Below, piece after piece: positions 1 through 11,154 of a DNA stretch of 29,569 nt (within the stretch, counting starts at the first letter, position 1; each line of letters starts with the position of its first letter). This DNA is from [Haemophilus] felis. GTDB taxonomy: Bacteria; Pseudomonadota; Gammaproteobacteria; Enterobacterales; Pasteurellaceae. Where the stretch lies: the NCBI GenBank assembly GCA_002015125.1, contig MUYB01000043.1:1-29569 (forward strand), written 5' to 3'. The notes under the pieces are model-generated. The model saw nothing but the letters and a program-made list of their open reading frames with translations. It ran no database searches and was not told the DNA's origin. The translations under genes were made by a program, and so were the position numbers.

Positions 1-41
1 ATCAAGTCTGATCTTCTACATATTAACGTCCCTTTGTTGAA

Positions 42-2291
42 TTATTCTTCAGGTGTAACCACTTCTATTTCTACATCACTATGTAATCCTCGTGGTAACT
101 GTGTTCCTTTTCTACCTCGTTCTGCTCGGAATTTTTGCAGATCTTCAGGTTTTAAGGTGATTTTACGTTTACCTGAGATGAACACTAAACTTGAATTTTC
201 TTCAATGAGCAATAAACGCACTAATAGCTCTGAACGTGCTTTAGCGTTTGCGGCAGGAATGGTAACAATTTTATTGCCCTTCCCTTTGGATAATGAGGGT
301 AAATCTTGCACCGGGAAAATTAACATTCTGCCTGCGGAGGTTAGGGCAACGAGCAGCAAATTTGGATTAGCAATTTCTTGCGGCGCAAGCACTTTCGCAT
401 TTTCAGGTAAGGATAGTAGGGCTTTTCCTGCTTTATTGCGTGCAATTAAATCTTCTAATTTACAAATAAAGCCATAGCCAGCATCAGAAGCCATTAACAG
501 CATTTGATTTTCTTGACCAATTAAAACTTGTTCCACGCTAGCGCCTGCTGGGAGTGTTAACTTACCAGTTAAAGGTTCACCCTGAGAGCGCGCAGAAGGC
601 AAACTCAGTGGATCAATAGCGTAGCTACGTCCTGTGCTGTCAATAAAAATCGCAGGTTGATTACTTTTACCACAAGCATGAGAGAGATATTTATCTCCCG
701 CTTTATAGCTAAGGTTTTGTACATCAATATCATGACCTTTAGCACAGCGCACCCAACCCATTTCAGATAAAACGACTGTTACTGGTTCAGCTGGTGTCAT
801 TTCACTTTCTGAAATTGCTTTCGCTTCTTCGCGTTCAACTAACGGCGATAGACGAGGGCTAGCATAGTTTTTCGCATCTTGTTGAATTTCTTTTTTGAGT
901 AAATTATTTAGGCGACGTTCAGAAGATAAGATTCGCTCAAGGCTTAAACGTTCATCTTCCAATTTTGATTGTTCTGCTTTGAGCTCTTGTTCTTCTAATT
1001 TAGCTAAATGACGTAAACGTAAGTTTAAAATGGCTTCCGCTTGTTCATCTGTTAAATTAAATCGAGCCATTAATTCTTGTTTCGGATCTTCTTCGTGGCG
1101 AATGATCTCAATAACCTCATCAATATTTAAGTAGGCAATGAGAAGCCCCTCTAAAATATGCAAACGCGAGAGTACTTTATCCAAGCGATGTTGTAAGCGA
1201 CGAGTAACGGTTTGACGACGGAACTGTAACCATTCTGAGAGAATTTGAACTAAATTTTTTACCGCAGGTTTATTATCTAAACCGATCATATTCATATTCA
1301 CACGATAGCTTTTTTCGAGATCTGTCGTGGCGAATAAATGGGCCATTAAGGCATCACAATCAACGCGATTAGAACGCGGTACTAACACGATCCGAATCGG
1401 ATTTTCATGATCTGCTTCGTCTCGAATATCTTCAACCATTGGTAATTTTTTTGCCGTCATTTGCTCGGCAATTTGGGCGATAATTTTTGAAGGGGAAGCC
1501 TGATGTGGTAACGCCGAAATAACGATTTCTCCATCTTCTTTTTTCCATACCGCACGCATTCTAATTGAGCCTTTTCCTTGTTCGTATAATTTACGAATTT
1601 CTTGTTTCGGCGTGATAATTTCTGCTTCAGTTGGATAGTCTGGTCCTTGTAGCACAGTCAATAAATCATCAAGGTTTGCTTGTGGATTATCAATTAGCAT
1701 TACCGCAACATTTGCGATTTCATTAATGTTGTGCGGTGGAATATCCGTCGCCATACCAACGGCGATACCAGTTGTGCCGTTTAATAAAATATGCGGTAAG
1801 CGAGCGGGCAAATATTGGGGTTCTTCAATTGTGCCATCAAAGTTTGGTTGAAAATCTACTGTGCCTTGTCCTAATTCCGACAATAGCACTTCCGAAATTT
1901 TCGACAGGCGAGACTCCGTATAACGCATCGCCGCAAAAGATTTCGGATCATCAGGTGCCCCCCAGTTCCCCTGACCGTCAACGAGAGGATAACGATAAGA
2001 AAAGGGTTGAGCCATCAACACCATGGCTTCATAACAAGCGCTATCGCCGTGAGGATGAAATTTCCCCAGCACATCGCCGACGGTACGAGCAGATTTTTTA
2101 TATTTTGCGGCGGCATTCAAGCCCAGTTCTGACATTGCGTAAACAATGCGACGTTGCACAGGTTTTAACCCGTCGCCGATAAAGGGCAACGCCCGATCCA
2201 TAATGACGTACATGGAATAATTCAAATAGGCTTTTTCCGTAAACTCACGCAGTGGGGTTTGTTCAATGCCTTCGTAGTTGATTGTGTTCAT
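42..2291 (-). CDS. parC: DNA topoisomerase IV subunit A (ParC)
   Basis: Breakage-reunion subunit of topoisomerase IV, which works with ParE to decatenate daughter chromosomes. The 749-residue protein matches the usual ParC length. The N-terminal domain carries the GyrA/ParC core, with the catalytic tyrosine in AAMRYTESR at residue 124. The quinolone-determining region reads [12 protein letters not shown], with Ser84 and Glu88 corresponding to E. coli Ser80 and Glu84. Both are the wild-type residues, so no classic quinolone-resistance change is seen there. A long coiled-coil segment and a C-terminal DNA-wrapping domain follow. It is last in a minus-strand series parE - methyltransferase - endonuclease - parC. 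The start ATG lies 43 bases after the endonuclease stop and has only a weak ribosome binding site. Family assignment is secure. Confidence 0.97.
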   Translation of the reverse strand: MNTINYEGIEQTPLREFTEKAYLNYSMYVIMDRALPFIGDGLKPVQRRIVYAMSELGLNAAAKYKKSARTVGDVLGKFHPHGDSACYEAMVLMAQPFSYRYPLVDGQGNWGAPDDPKSFAAMRYTESRLSKISEVLLSELGQGTVDFQPNFDGTIEEPQYLPARLPHILLNGTTGIAVGMATDIPPHNINEIANVAVMLIDNPQANLDDLLTVLQGPDYPTEAEIITPKQEIRKLYEQGKGSIRMRAVWKKEDGEIVISALPHQASPSKIIAQIAEQMTAKKLPMVEDIRDEADHENPIRIVLVPRSNRVDCDALMAHLFATTDLEKSYRVNMNMIGLDNKPAVKNLVQILSEWLQFRRQTVTRRLQHRLDKVLSRLHILEGLLIAYLNIDEVIEIIRHEEDPKQELMARFNLTDEQAEAILNLRLRHLAKLEEQELKAEQSKLEDERLSLERILSSERRLNNLLKKEIQQDAKNYASPRLSPLVEREEAKAISESEMTPAEPVTVVLSEMGWVRCAKGHDIDVQNLSYKAGDKYLSHACGKSNQPAIFIDSTGRSYAIDPLSLPSARSQGEPLTGKLTLPAGASVEQVLIGQENQMLLMASDAGYGFICKLEDLIARNKAGKALLSLPENAKVLAPQEIANPNLLLVALTSAGRMLIFPVQDLPSLSKGKGNKIVTIPAANAKARSELLVRLLLIEENSSLVFISGKRKITLKPEDLQKFRAERGRKGTQLPRGLHSDVEIEVVTPEE

Positions 2292-2334
2292 AGTGTTTTT
2301 TTCGTTTATTTATGAAAATAAAAATATATTTAAG

Positions 2335-3276
2335 CTATGATTTAAAAATCACATCATCAATATTATCCTGAAAAACAAATTTACGATGATAATCGAGATA
2401 TTTTTCTCTGCCTTCAGGATAAATTCGCATTTTATTTTTTGCATTTGGATTGATATGCAATTTTTCCCAAGTATAAATGCTGAGTTGTGTGCCACAGATT
2501 AACTCACCATTATCCGTAAATGTAATATATCCTTGATCAAATAACCAATCATATGTTGGTGTGAGAGATAAGCCATTCAAATAATCCAATGCTTCATTTT
2601 CTTTACCCTCTGATATGCAAACGCTATAAGGTTTGATATGGCTTGCTTTTAATAACACATCATCTTTAATTAACGTAAATGAGCATTGTGGCATATGATC
2701 TAACACTTTTCTGCGATATTCTGACTGCCCTTTTCGCCCTGTTCGTTTAACTGAAACTTTATGTTCATCAATTAATTTTTCTGTAATTTTCGATGATGAT
2801 TCTGTCAATTTTGGATGTACAATGGATCTAAATTGATAATCCAAAAACACCCTAAAATAGAACAAGGGTTTTTGCTCTTTTCCTTGAGTTTTTTCTGGAA
2901 GTAATTTCAAAATAGACAAATAGCTAATTTTAGGCAAAATTAATGCTCGCCATATATTCCAAATATCTGCATCTGAACGAATATAACCTCTACGACGTGT
3001 AGGATTGCCAGTAACTAAATCAGATACATCATAAATTGAAAATGTATTTATCTCATTTTTTAAGTTAACAATAGAATTTAAGTATTCATTATAATATTTG
3101 GAAATATCTGTATGATAATGTTGCTCTTGTTTATGAAATTCAACTCTAGCATCATAAAGATATTTCAAGAGGTTGCTTTTACTAAAAAAAACAATTTTCT
3201 TGAATAGTTGGATATTCTGCTCTCTTATTATTAACTTGCTTGGCTTCACCCCATTTATGATATTCAAAAAAATCAC
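2335..3276 (-). CDS. HNH restriction endonuclease, C-terminal part (frameshifted)
   Basis: Carries the nuclease end of what appears to be a type II restriction enzyme. The C-terminal third has an HNH_2-like arrangement: KASHIKPY, then YLNGLSL, then TYDWLFDQGYITF, a layout typical of HNH endonucleases that accompany methyltransferases. The first ~31 residues of this open frame (up to LFKKIVFF) are probably an out-of-frame artefact. Genuine sequence starts near SKSNLLKYLYDARVEF. Removing one base from the A8 run at 3184-3191 would join the upstream 81-residue frame to give a single protein of about 363 residues starting at 3427. It lies directly downstream of the cytosine methyltransferase, its likely partner. 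In the state shown, full-length enzyme would need slippage. The recognition sequence is unknown. Confidence 0.72.
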   Translation of the reverse strand: MIFLNIINGVKPSKLIIREQNIQLFKKIVFFSKSNLLKYLYDARVEFHKQEQHYHTDISKYYNEYLNSIVNLKNEINTFSIYDVSDLVTGNPTRRRGYIRSDADIWNIWRALILPKISYLSILKLLPEKTQGKEQKPLFYFRVFLDYQFRSIVHPKLTESSSKITEKLIDEHKVSVKRTGRKGQSEYRRKVLDHMPQCSFTLIKDDVLLKASHIKPYSVCISEGKENEALDYLNGLSLTPTYDWLFDQGYITFTDNGELICGTQLSIYTWEKLHINPNAKNKMRIYPEGREKYLDYHRKFVFQDNIDDVIFKS

Positions 3277-3427
3277 TTAATCTATTACCGCTATTGCCAA
3301 CATAACTACCGACATATTTTCTTGCTTCGCCATTTCCTGTAAAAACGGATAATTTATTTTTGCGATGAATGAAGCTATCTTCAGCTCGTAAATTTTGAAT
3401 AGCATCAATAATGATAATTTTCACCAT
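3182..3427 (-). CDS. Restriction endonuclease, N-terminal part (frameshifted)
   Basis: An 81-residue frame starting MVKIIIIDAIQNLRAEDSF, 32 bases after the methyltransferase stop. It ends at a TAG immediately after the homopolymer (codons TGT TTT TTT TAG on the minus strand). If the T8 run (minus strand) were T7, translation would continue as ...ENCFFSKSNLLKYL into the HNH frame downstream. The segment is therefore most likely the N-terminus of the endonuclease rather than an independent small gene. Start-codon context is poor, with no clear Shine-Dalgarno, so expression may depend on coupling to the methyltransferase. By itself this fragment has no recognisable catalytic motif. Confidence 0.65.
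   Translation of the reverse strand: MVKIIIIDAIQNLRAEDSFIHRKNKLSVFTGNGEARKYVGSYVGNSGNRLSDFFEYHKWGEAKQVNNKRAEYPTIQENCFF
3184..3191. repeat. A8/T8 homopolymer, candidate phase-variation tract
   Basis: Eight consecutive A on the plus strand (T on the coding minus strand) sit exactly at the point where the two endonuclease frames must be joined. A one-base change (T7) restores an uninterrupted reading frame. Homopolymer slippage in restriction-modification genes is a well-known phase-variation mechanism in Pasteurellaceae. A sequencing error at the run is the alternative. Confidence 0.6.
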
Positions 3428-3459
3428 TAATATGGATTTTTTGAAAATTTTGCATATTT

Positions 3460-4686
3460 CTATTCTCCGTACTGTGTAATATCCATTTGTTTTAGCAATG
3501 CAATTAACACATCAACGACAATGCTATTTCCTGCTTGTCTGTATGTTTGGGTATCACTGACGACGATTTGAAAATCATCTCTAAATCCCATTAAACGTAA
3601 ACATTCCCTTGGGGTAAGTTTTCTTATCCGTCCTTGATTATGAGTAACATAATTATCGACACCTGCACGGTGCATTTTATGCATTGTTTGCAATAATGGA
3701 CGCGCAATTGCAAGATCAGTTTTTGAGCTTGTTTTAAAATTTTTTGTTCCGCCCGCTAATACATAATCACGAATTTTATTAGATAAATAATATTTTTCTT
3801 CTACATCATTGACATTAAAAATAAATTCATCGAAATTACTTTTATTGATTTCAGGCACAAAAACAAAATCACCGTGCCAATTAAATTGTTGGTTAGCTTT
3901 TTGACAAAGCATTATTTCACCATTAATTTGTGTATAACGTTTTTGCCGATTTTTAGAACTAGTTACAAATTTAATCCCTTTTTCTTTAAGAAAATATTTG
4001 CTATCTGTGTAATCTTCTAGAAAATCCTGCATTGTATGCTCTAAAGGAATTTCAGTTGGAAATTGGAATCCGTCTTTTGGTGAATTTTTAAAGCCTACAA
4101 CAAAAATACGTTCACGATGTTGCGGAATACCATAATTTTTGCTGTTCATTACTTGAAAATATAAATCGTAGCCTAAGCTATGAAAGACATCTTTTACGAC
4201 TTGCCAAGTATTTCCGCTATCGTGATTTAATAACCCTTTTACGTTTTCATAAATAAAAACTTTTGGCTGTGTTTCATTTACTACTCGTGCAAAATCATAA
4301 AAAAGCGTACCCCTAGTATCTTCCAATCCGTGTCGTTTTCCCACCATAGAAAAAGCCTGACAAGGACTACCACCTACTAAAATATCCACTTGATTTCGAT
4401 AGGGTGTTGCATCAAAAGTCGTTATATCAGAATGCCAATGATTTTCAGATAAATCATAATTGGCTAAATAGCTTTTTTTAACGTGGGGATCAATATCGCC
4501 AGCAAAAACAATGTGGTGATTTAGTTCTAAGCGTTTAAATGCTTGTTCAATCGCACCAATGCCACTAAAGGTGGTGGCTAATCGTATTTTTGCATTGGGG
4601 TTTTTGAATGCTTTAAAACGCCAATCACCCTTATCAAATAAGGGTAATTCAAAATTTAAGTTTGTTTTATCAGCGAGATTTGTCAT
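3460..4686 (-). CDS. DNA (cytosine-5-)-methyltransferase, type II R-M system
   Basis: Transfers a methyl group from S-adenosylmethionine to cytosine in a specific DNA site, protecting it from the adjacent endonuclease. Using the ATG at 4686 the protein has 408 residues. Conserved C5-methyltransferase motifs appear in order: motif I ATTFSGIGAIEQAF (residues 38-50), motif IV GGSPCQAFSMVG with catalytic Cys109, motif VI ENVKGL at 147, motif VIII QHRERIF at 189, a target-recognition region about 230-330, then RQAGNSIVVDVL near the end. An upstream in-frame GTG at 4743 overlaps the parE stop and would add 19 residues. Neither start has a convincing ribosome binding site. The gene is inserted between parE and parC and is more AT-rich than either. 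The target sequence cannot be read from the protein. Confidence 0.9.
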   Translation of the reverse strand: MTNLADKTNLNFELPLFDKGDWRFKAFKNPNAKIRLATTFSGIGAIEQAFKRLELNHHIVFAGDIDPHVKKSYLANYDLSENHWHSDITTFDATPYRNQVDILVGGSPCQAFSMVGKRHGLEDTRGTLFYDFARVVNETQPKVFIYENVKGLLNHDSGNTWQVVKDVFHSLGYDLYFQVMNSKNYGIPQHRERIFVVGFKNSPKDGFQFPTEIPLEHTMQDFLEDYTDSKYFLKEKGIKFVTSSKNRQKRYTQINGEIMLCQKANQQFNWHGDFVFVPEINKSNFDEFIFNVNDVEEKYYLSNKIRDYVLAGGTKNFKTSSKTDLAIARPLLQTMHKMHRAGVDNYVTHNQGRIRKLTPRECLRLMGFRDDFQIVVSDTQTYRQAGNSIVVDVLIALLKQMDITQYGE

Positions 4687-4739
4687 ATCTATTTGAAATA
4701 TAAAATCCTTTATTTTTAGTGGGTATATTGCAACATAAT

Positions 4740-6650
<1,911 letters not shown>

Positions 6651-6673
6651 CTATTGAATTGAAAATGGACGAA

Positions 6674-6682
6674 ATTCTAGCA
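6674..6682 (-). promoter_or_regulatory. Candidate extended -10 promoter for parE
   Basis: On the minus strand the sequence TGCTAGAAT gives an extended -10 (TGn plus TAGAAT) about 40 bases upstream of the parE ATG, after an A/T-rich tract. No good -35 is visible, which is tolerable for an extended -10 promoter. Confidence 0.45.
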
Positions 6683-6754
6683 AAAAAAATTTTTCTGTGC
6701 ATTAGCTGAAATTGTTAGAAATGCAACGCAGCATTATTGCAATAAAGTTTTCGG

Positions 6755-7858
6755 CTAGCTTTTAGCGGCAGCATTTAATTTATTAATTGCCCAATCTAAT
6801 CCTGAATAATAATCTTCGGGAAGTTCTTGGCGGAGTTTTTCTAAGCTGCGAATAAGTTGATTTCTATCGGGATGACTAAGGTTGATGTGTCCAACCTTTC
6901 TTCCTTGCCGCACTTCTTTGCCGTACCAATGTAGTTGGCTAAATGGCGTATTTAACCAATTTGGATTGTGCGCTGTGCCAATTAAATTCACCATCACACT
7001 TGGGGCGAAGACCTCTAGCGCCGGCGTTGGTAAGTCGAGTAGAGCACGCAGGTGAAGTTCAAACTGGCTAATAGAACAGCCTGATTGAGTCCAGTGTCCG
7101 CTGTTGTGTACACGAGGCGCGAGTTCGTTGATCAGTAACTGATCGCCCACCACAAAACATTCCATTGCCATAACGCCGACATAATCCAAGTGTTGCATAA
7201 TTTTGCCGAGCATCATTTCTGCTTGTTTTTGTTGCTGCGCTTGTTGTGGGAAGTTCGGGGCGATGACGCTATAACGTAAGATGCCGTTTTGTTGTAAATT
7301 GTAAGTAACTGGATAAAAACGGGTTTCACCATTTCTAAAACGAGCGCCGACAAGAGAAACTTCATAATCAAAGGGAATAAATTTTTCTGCGATAGTTTCG
7401 CCAAATAAATCGTCGCTGAGTACGGATTTATTTTCATCGGTGATAATCCATTGTCCTCTACCGTCGTAGCCTCCCATACGGCGTTTGACCACCACTTTCT
7501 CGCCGATGTTGGCAAAAAATTGCGGAAGTTGTTCGGCGCTTGAGAGCAAGCACCAAGGGGAAGTGGCTAAGCCAAGTTCATCTAATAAAGATTTTTGGCT
7601 AAGGCGATCTGCTAATTTGCCAGAAACCGATTGATTGACGAAATTGGGGTGGCGAGCGAGATGTTCGGCGAGGGGCGTTGGCTCCCAGTGTTCGATTTCT
7701 GCGGTAATCAGGCTATTTTCAGGAATGTCGAAAACTGGCGCATCAAAGGCGAGAGGTTGAACTTCAATGTCTAATGGCGCGCCTGCATAACGCAGCATAC
7801 GTCCAAGTTGACCATCGCCGAGTACATAAACTGTTGGATATAAAGCACTTTTTTGCAT
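6755..7858 (-). CDS. purK: 5-(carboxyamino)imidazole ribonucleotide synthase (PurK)
   Basis: ATP-grasp enzyme that carboxylates AIR with bicarbonate and ATP to N5-CAIR, the substrate for PurE, in de novo purine synthesis. It has 367 residues, a typical length. Visible landmarks are the N-terminal nucleotide-fold loop VLGDGQLGRML, the EIEHWEP segment, the ATP-grasp glycine loop KRRMGGYDGRGQW, and the C-terminal metal/ATP signature NELAPRVHNSGHWTQ. It begins 26 bases after the purE stop, so the two form the classic purEK operon. Expression should come from the PurR-controlled promoter upstream of purE. Confidence 0.97.
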   Translation of the reverse strand: MQKSALYPTVYVLGDGQLGRMLRYAGAPLDIEVQPLAFDAPVFDIPENSLITAEIEHWEPTPLAEHLARHPNFVNQSVSGKLADRLSQKSLLDELGLATSPWCLLSSAEQLPQFFANIGEKVVVKRRMGGYDGRGQWIITDENKSVLSDDLFGETIAEKFIPFDYEVSLVGARFRNGETRFYPVTYNLQQNGILRYSVIAPNFPQQAQQQKQAEMMLGKIMQHLDYVGVMAMECFVVGDQLLINELAPRVHNSGHWTQSGCSISQFELHLRALLDLPTPALEVFAPSVMVNLIGTAHNPNWLNTPFSQLHWYGKEVRQGRKVGHINLSHPDRNQLIRSLEKLRQELPEDYYSGLDWAINKLNAAAKS

Positions 7859-7884
7859 AATGTGATCTCAAAGTAATGAAAGGG

Positions 7885-8379
7885 TTATTGTCTCGGGTCG
7901 GGATGGTTGAGTACGTCGTCGGTTTGTTGTTGCCTAAATTGCTGCAGGCGTTGACGAAGAAGTGGATCTTCCGTCGCTAAAATTTGTGCAGCGAGCAATC
8001 CTGCATTTGCTGCGCCAGCTGGTCCGATAGCGAGGGTTCCCACAGGAATGCCTTTGGGCATTTGCACAATGGAATACAAACTATCTACGCCACTGAGTAT
8101 AGCGCTTTTCACTGGCACACCTAACACCGGCACAAGGGTTTTAGCCGCAATCATACCAGGCAAATGTGCCGCACCGCCGGCGCCAGCGATAATGACTTTG
8201 TAACCTTTTTCTAAGGCAGTTTCCGCAAAGGTAAATAATTTATCGGGGGTGCGATGTGCTGAGACGACTTCCACATGATATGGCACTTGTAATTGATCAA
8301 GGATTTGGGTGGCTTCTTGCATCGTTGCCCAATCTGATTTTGAGCCCATTACGATAGCAATTTGAGGTTGTGTTGACAT
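7885..8379 (-). CDS. purE: N5-carboxyaminoimidazole ribonucleotide mutase (PurE)
   Basis: Converts N5-CAIR to CAIR in de novo purine synthesis. The 164-residue protein shows the class I PurE signature: [10 protein letters not shown] at residues 11-20, SAHRTPDKL with the catalytic His42, and [15 protein letters not shown]. It is first in the purEK operon. The ATG at 8379 follows an AAAGGA ribosome binding site. A PurR palindrome overlaps the -35 region about 70 bases upstream, so repression by PurR when purines are plentiful is expected. Confidence 0.97.
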   Translation of the reverse strand: MSTQPQIAIVMGSKSDWATMQEATQILDQLQVPYHVEVVSAHRTPDKLFTFAETALEKGYKVIIAGAGGAAHLPGMIAAKTLVPVLGVPVKSAILSGVDSLYSIVQMPKGIPVGTLAIGPAGAANAGLLAAQILATEDPLLRQRLQQFRQQQTDDVLNHPDPRQ

Positions 8380-8418
8380 GGTATTCCTTTTAAACGAGTG
8401 GGTAAAAAAAACGGGCGT

Positions 8419-8448
8419 AGCATATCACAAGCCATAAAATAGTAGCAA
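8419..8448 (-). promoter_or_regulatory. purE promoter
   Basis: Reading the minus strand, a -35 TTGCTA (8448-8443) and -10 TATGCT (8424-8419) are separated by 18 bases. The -10 is preceded by TGA, giving an extended -10. The -35 lies inside the PurR palindrome. Confidence 0.6.
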
Positions 8449-8457
8449 ACGTTTGCT
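8444..8457. promoter_or_regulatory. PurR operator
   Basis: AGCAAACGTTTGCT is a perfect 14-base palindrome matching the core of the known PurR box (consensus around GCAAACGTTTGC). It overlaps the -35 of the purEK promoter, the expected location for repression. The divergent gene pepN begins about 95 bases to the right. Confidence 0.85.
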
Positions 8458-8550
8458 TTTCCTTGAAAGCTGAAATTACCTTTGCAACAAAGAACATAAA
8501 ATTATATCCTTATAGCCGTTTTTCCCCGATAAAAGCAGATAGGTTGTCTT

Positions 8551-11142
8551 ATGCAAAATAAAGCGAAATTCCGCAAAGATTACAAAAAACCAAATTTTAT
8601 TGTCAGCGACATTTTTCTTGATGTGCAACTTGATCCACAAAAAACCGTAGTGACGGCGACAAGTCAATATGAACGAGTTAATCCAGAAACGACAGAATTA
8701 CGGTTAGATGGTCACAGTTTTCAATTTTCCAGTCTTAAATTTAATAACCAGCCTTTTCATTCCTATCAACAAGATGATTCGGGTTTAACCCTCGATTTAA
8801 AAGGTATCGACGCCACAAAATTTTCCTTGGAAATTGTGACGATTTTAACGCCAGCCGCTAATACATCCTTGCAAGGGCTTTATCAATCGGGGGAAGGTAT
8901 TTGCACGCAATGCGAGGCTGAAGGGTTCCGCCAAATTACTTATATGTTGGATCGCCCTGATGTGTTGGCACGTTACACCACTAAAATCACCGCCGACAAG
9001 CAGAAATATCCTTACTTACTTTCCAACGGTAATAAAGTTGCCAGCGGCGATTTAGAAGACGGACGCCATTGGGTTGAATGGCAAGATCCTTTTCCAAAAC
9101 CTTGCTATTTATTTGCTTTGGTGGCGGGAGATTTTGATGTGCTGCAAGACAGTTTTACCACTAAAAGTGGTCGTAACGTGGCACTAGAACTTTTTGTGGA
9201 TCGAGGCAATTTAGATCGTGCAGACTGGGCAATGCAAAGTCTTAAACGAGCGATGAAGTGGGATGAAGAACGCTTCGGCTTGGAATACGATTTGGACATT
9301 TATATGATCGTCGCCGTGGATTTCTTTAATATGGGGGCGATGGAAAATAAAGGGTTGAATATCTTTAACTCAAAATTTGTGCTAGCCAATCCGCAAACGG
9401 CGACGGATGAGGATTATATTGCCATTGAAAGCGTTATTGCTCACGAATATTTTCACAATTGGACTGGCAATCGTATTACTTGTCGAGATTGGTTTCAATT
9501 AAGTTTAAAGGAAGGGTTAACGGTGTTCCGTGATCAGGAATTTACCGCTGATCTTTGGTCTCGTGCAGGCAAGCGTATTGAAGATGTTCGCTTTTTGCGA
9601 GCCAATCAATTTGCGGAAGATGCCAGCCCGATGTCGCATCCTATTCGCCCTGAAAAAGTGATTGAAATGAATAATTTTTATACGCTTACCGTGTATGAAA
9701 AAGGGGCAGAAGTGATTCGTATGATGCACACGCTACTGGGCGAGGAACTGTTCCAAAAAGGGATGCAGCTTTATGTGGCGGAACAAGATGGCAAAGCGGC
9801 GACGTGCGACGATTTTGTATCGGCGATGCAACGTGCATCAGGCATCGATCTTTCGCAATTCCGTTATTGGTATAGTCAATCGGGTACGCCTGAATTGACG
9901 GTTACAGATAGCTATGACGAAGAGCAACGGCGTTATACACTCACCATTGCACAACTCACGCCAGTCACGACGGATCAAATGGAAAAAGTCAACTTGCACA
10001 TTCCTGTGAAAGTGGCTTTATATGATCAACAAGGGCACGCCGTCGCCGCAGAAACGGTGTTAAGTTTGACCCAAAATGAACAAACCTTTGCGTTTGACGA
10101 TATTGCCACAAAACCTGTACCCGCTTTACTCTGTGATTTTTCTGCACCAGTGAAATTACAATATGCTTACAGTACTAAGCAGATGATTCATTTATTGCGT
10201 TATGCCGAAAATCACTTTGTGCGTTGGGACGTGGCACAAATGCTCTTTGCTCAGGTTTTACGTCATAACGTGACTCAGTATCATCAAGGCAAAGAATTTG
10301 AGTTTCCAGCGGAAATTTTATCGGAGTTCTATCAGCTCATCGAACATTATCAGCAAGAATCCGAATTGACGGCGTTGATTTTAACCTTGCCGAAAGCCAC
10401 GGAATTTGCGGAATTGTTCAAAACCATAGATCCTGACGCCATTAGTGCGGTACGTGATTTTATGCAACAAACTCTTGCGGAACAACTCAAACCAGCATTG
10501 CTGAAAGCCTACAACAGCATCAATCTTAATCAATATGAAGTAACGGCGGAACATATCGCCTTGCGAGCAATGCGAAATCTTTGTTTGAACTATTTAGCAT
10601 ACACTTCTGTGGGAAATACGCTCGTTCAAAAACACTACGAATACGCCAACAATATGACGGACACCTTAGCGGCGTTAGCGGCGGCGACAAAATCGCAAGT
10701 GCCTTGTGCAGAAGTTTTATTAGCGGATTTTGAAGCAAAATGGCAGCACGATGGTTTAGTAATGGACAAATGGTTCGCCCTGCAAGCCACACGCCCTGAA
10801 GCCGACGTGTTAGAAAACGTGCAAAAATTAATGGATCATCCAAGTTTTAATTTCAACAATCCAAATCGAGTGCGTTCATTAATTGGAGTGTTCGCAAATC
10901 AAAATTTAAAAGCCTTTCATAATTTAGACGGACGTGGCTATCGCTTCTTAACGGATATTCTTATCCGCTTAAACGAAAGTAATCCACAAGTGGCAGCGCG
11001 TTTAATCGAACCGCTAATTCGCTTTTCACGCTACGATGGACAACGCCAAACGTTGATGAAGCGTGCGTTAGAGCGGTTAAATCAAGTAGAAAACTTATCT
11101 GCAGATTTATTTGAAAAAATTGAAAAGGCGTTGGGACGATAG
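8551..11142 (+). CDS. pepN: Aminopeptidase N (M1 family)
   Basis: Cytoplasmic zinc aminopeptidase that trims N-terminal residues during peptide turnover. At 863 residues it is close to E. coli PepN (870). The substrate-anchoring GAMEN motif is at residues 262-266. The zinc motif HEYFHNW places ligands at His298 and His302 with catalytic Glu299, and the third ligand Glu321 lies in SLKEGLTVF. The long C-terminal helical region is intact to the end. It is divergent from purE and is followed by sohB after 12 bases, so the two are probably co-transcribed. The ATG has only a modest upstream AGG. Confidence 0.96.
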   Translation: MQNKAKFRKDYKKPNFIVSDIFLDVQLDPQKTVVTATSQYERVNPETTELRLDGHSFQFSSLKFNNQPFHSYQQDDSGLTLDLKGIDATKFSLEIVTILTPAANTSLQGLYQSGEGICTQCEAEGFRQITYMLDRPDVLARYTTKITADKQKYPYLLSNGNKVASGDLEDGRHWVEWQDPFPKPCYLFALVAGDFDVLQDSFTTKSGRNVALELFVDRGNLDRADWAMQSLKRAMKWDEERFGLEYDLDIYMIVAVDFFNMGAMENKGLNIFNSKFVLANPQTATDEDYIAIESVIAHEYFHNWTGNRITCRDWFQLSLKEGLTVFRDQEFTADLWSRAGKRIEDVRFLRANQFAEDASPMSHPIRPEKVIEMNNFYTLTVYEKGAEVIRMMHTLLGEELFQKGMQLYVAEQDGKAATCDDFVSAMQRASGIDLSQFRYWYSQSGTPELTVTDSYDEEQRRYTLTIAQLTPVTTDQMEKVNLHIPVKVALYDQQGHAVAAETVLSLTQNEQTFAFDDIATKPVPALLCDFSAPVKLQYAYSTKQMIHLLRYAENHFVRWDVAQMLFAQVLRHNVTQYHQGKEFEFPAEILSEFYQLIEHYQQESELTALILTLPKATEFAELFKTIDPDAISAVRDFMQQTLAEQLKPALLKAYNSINLNQYEVTAEHIALRAMRNLCLNYLAYTSVGNTLVQKHYEYANNMTDTLAALAAATKSQVPCAEVLLADFEAKWQHDGLVMDKWFALQATRPEADVLENVQKLMDHPSFNFNNPNRVRSLIGVFANQNLKAFHNLDGRGYRFLTDILIRLNESNPQVAARLIEPLIRFSRYDGQRQTLMKRALERLNQVENLSADLFEKIEKALGR

Positions 11143-11154
11143 GAGAATTTGTAA

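Noticed and set aside
34..477. Plus-strand frame opposite the parC end
   Set aside because: Antisense to a well-conserved gene, with no supporting signals.
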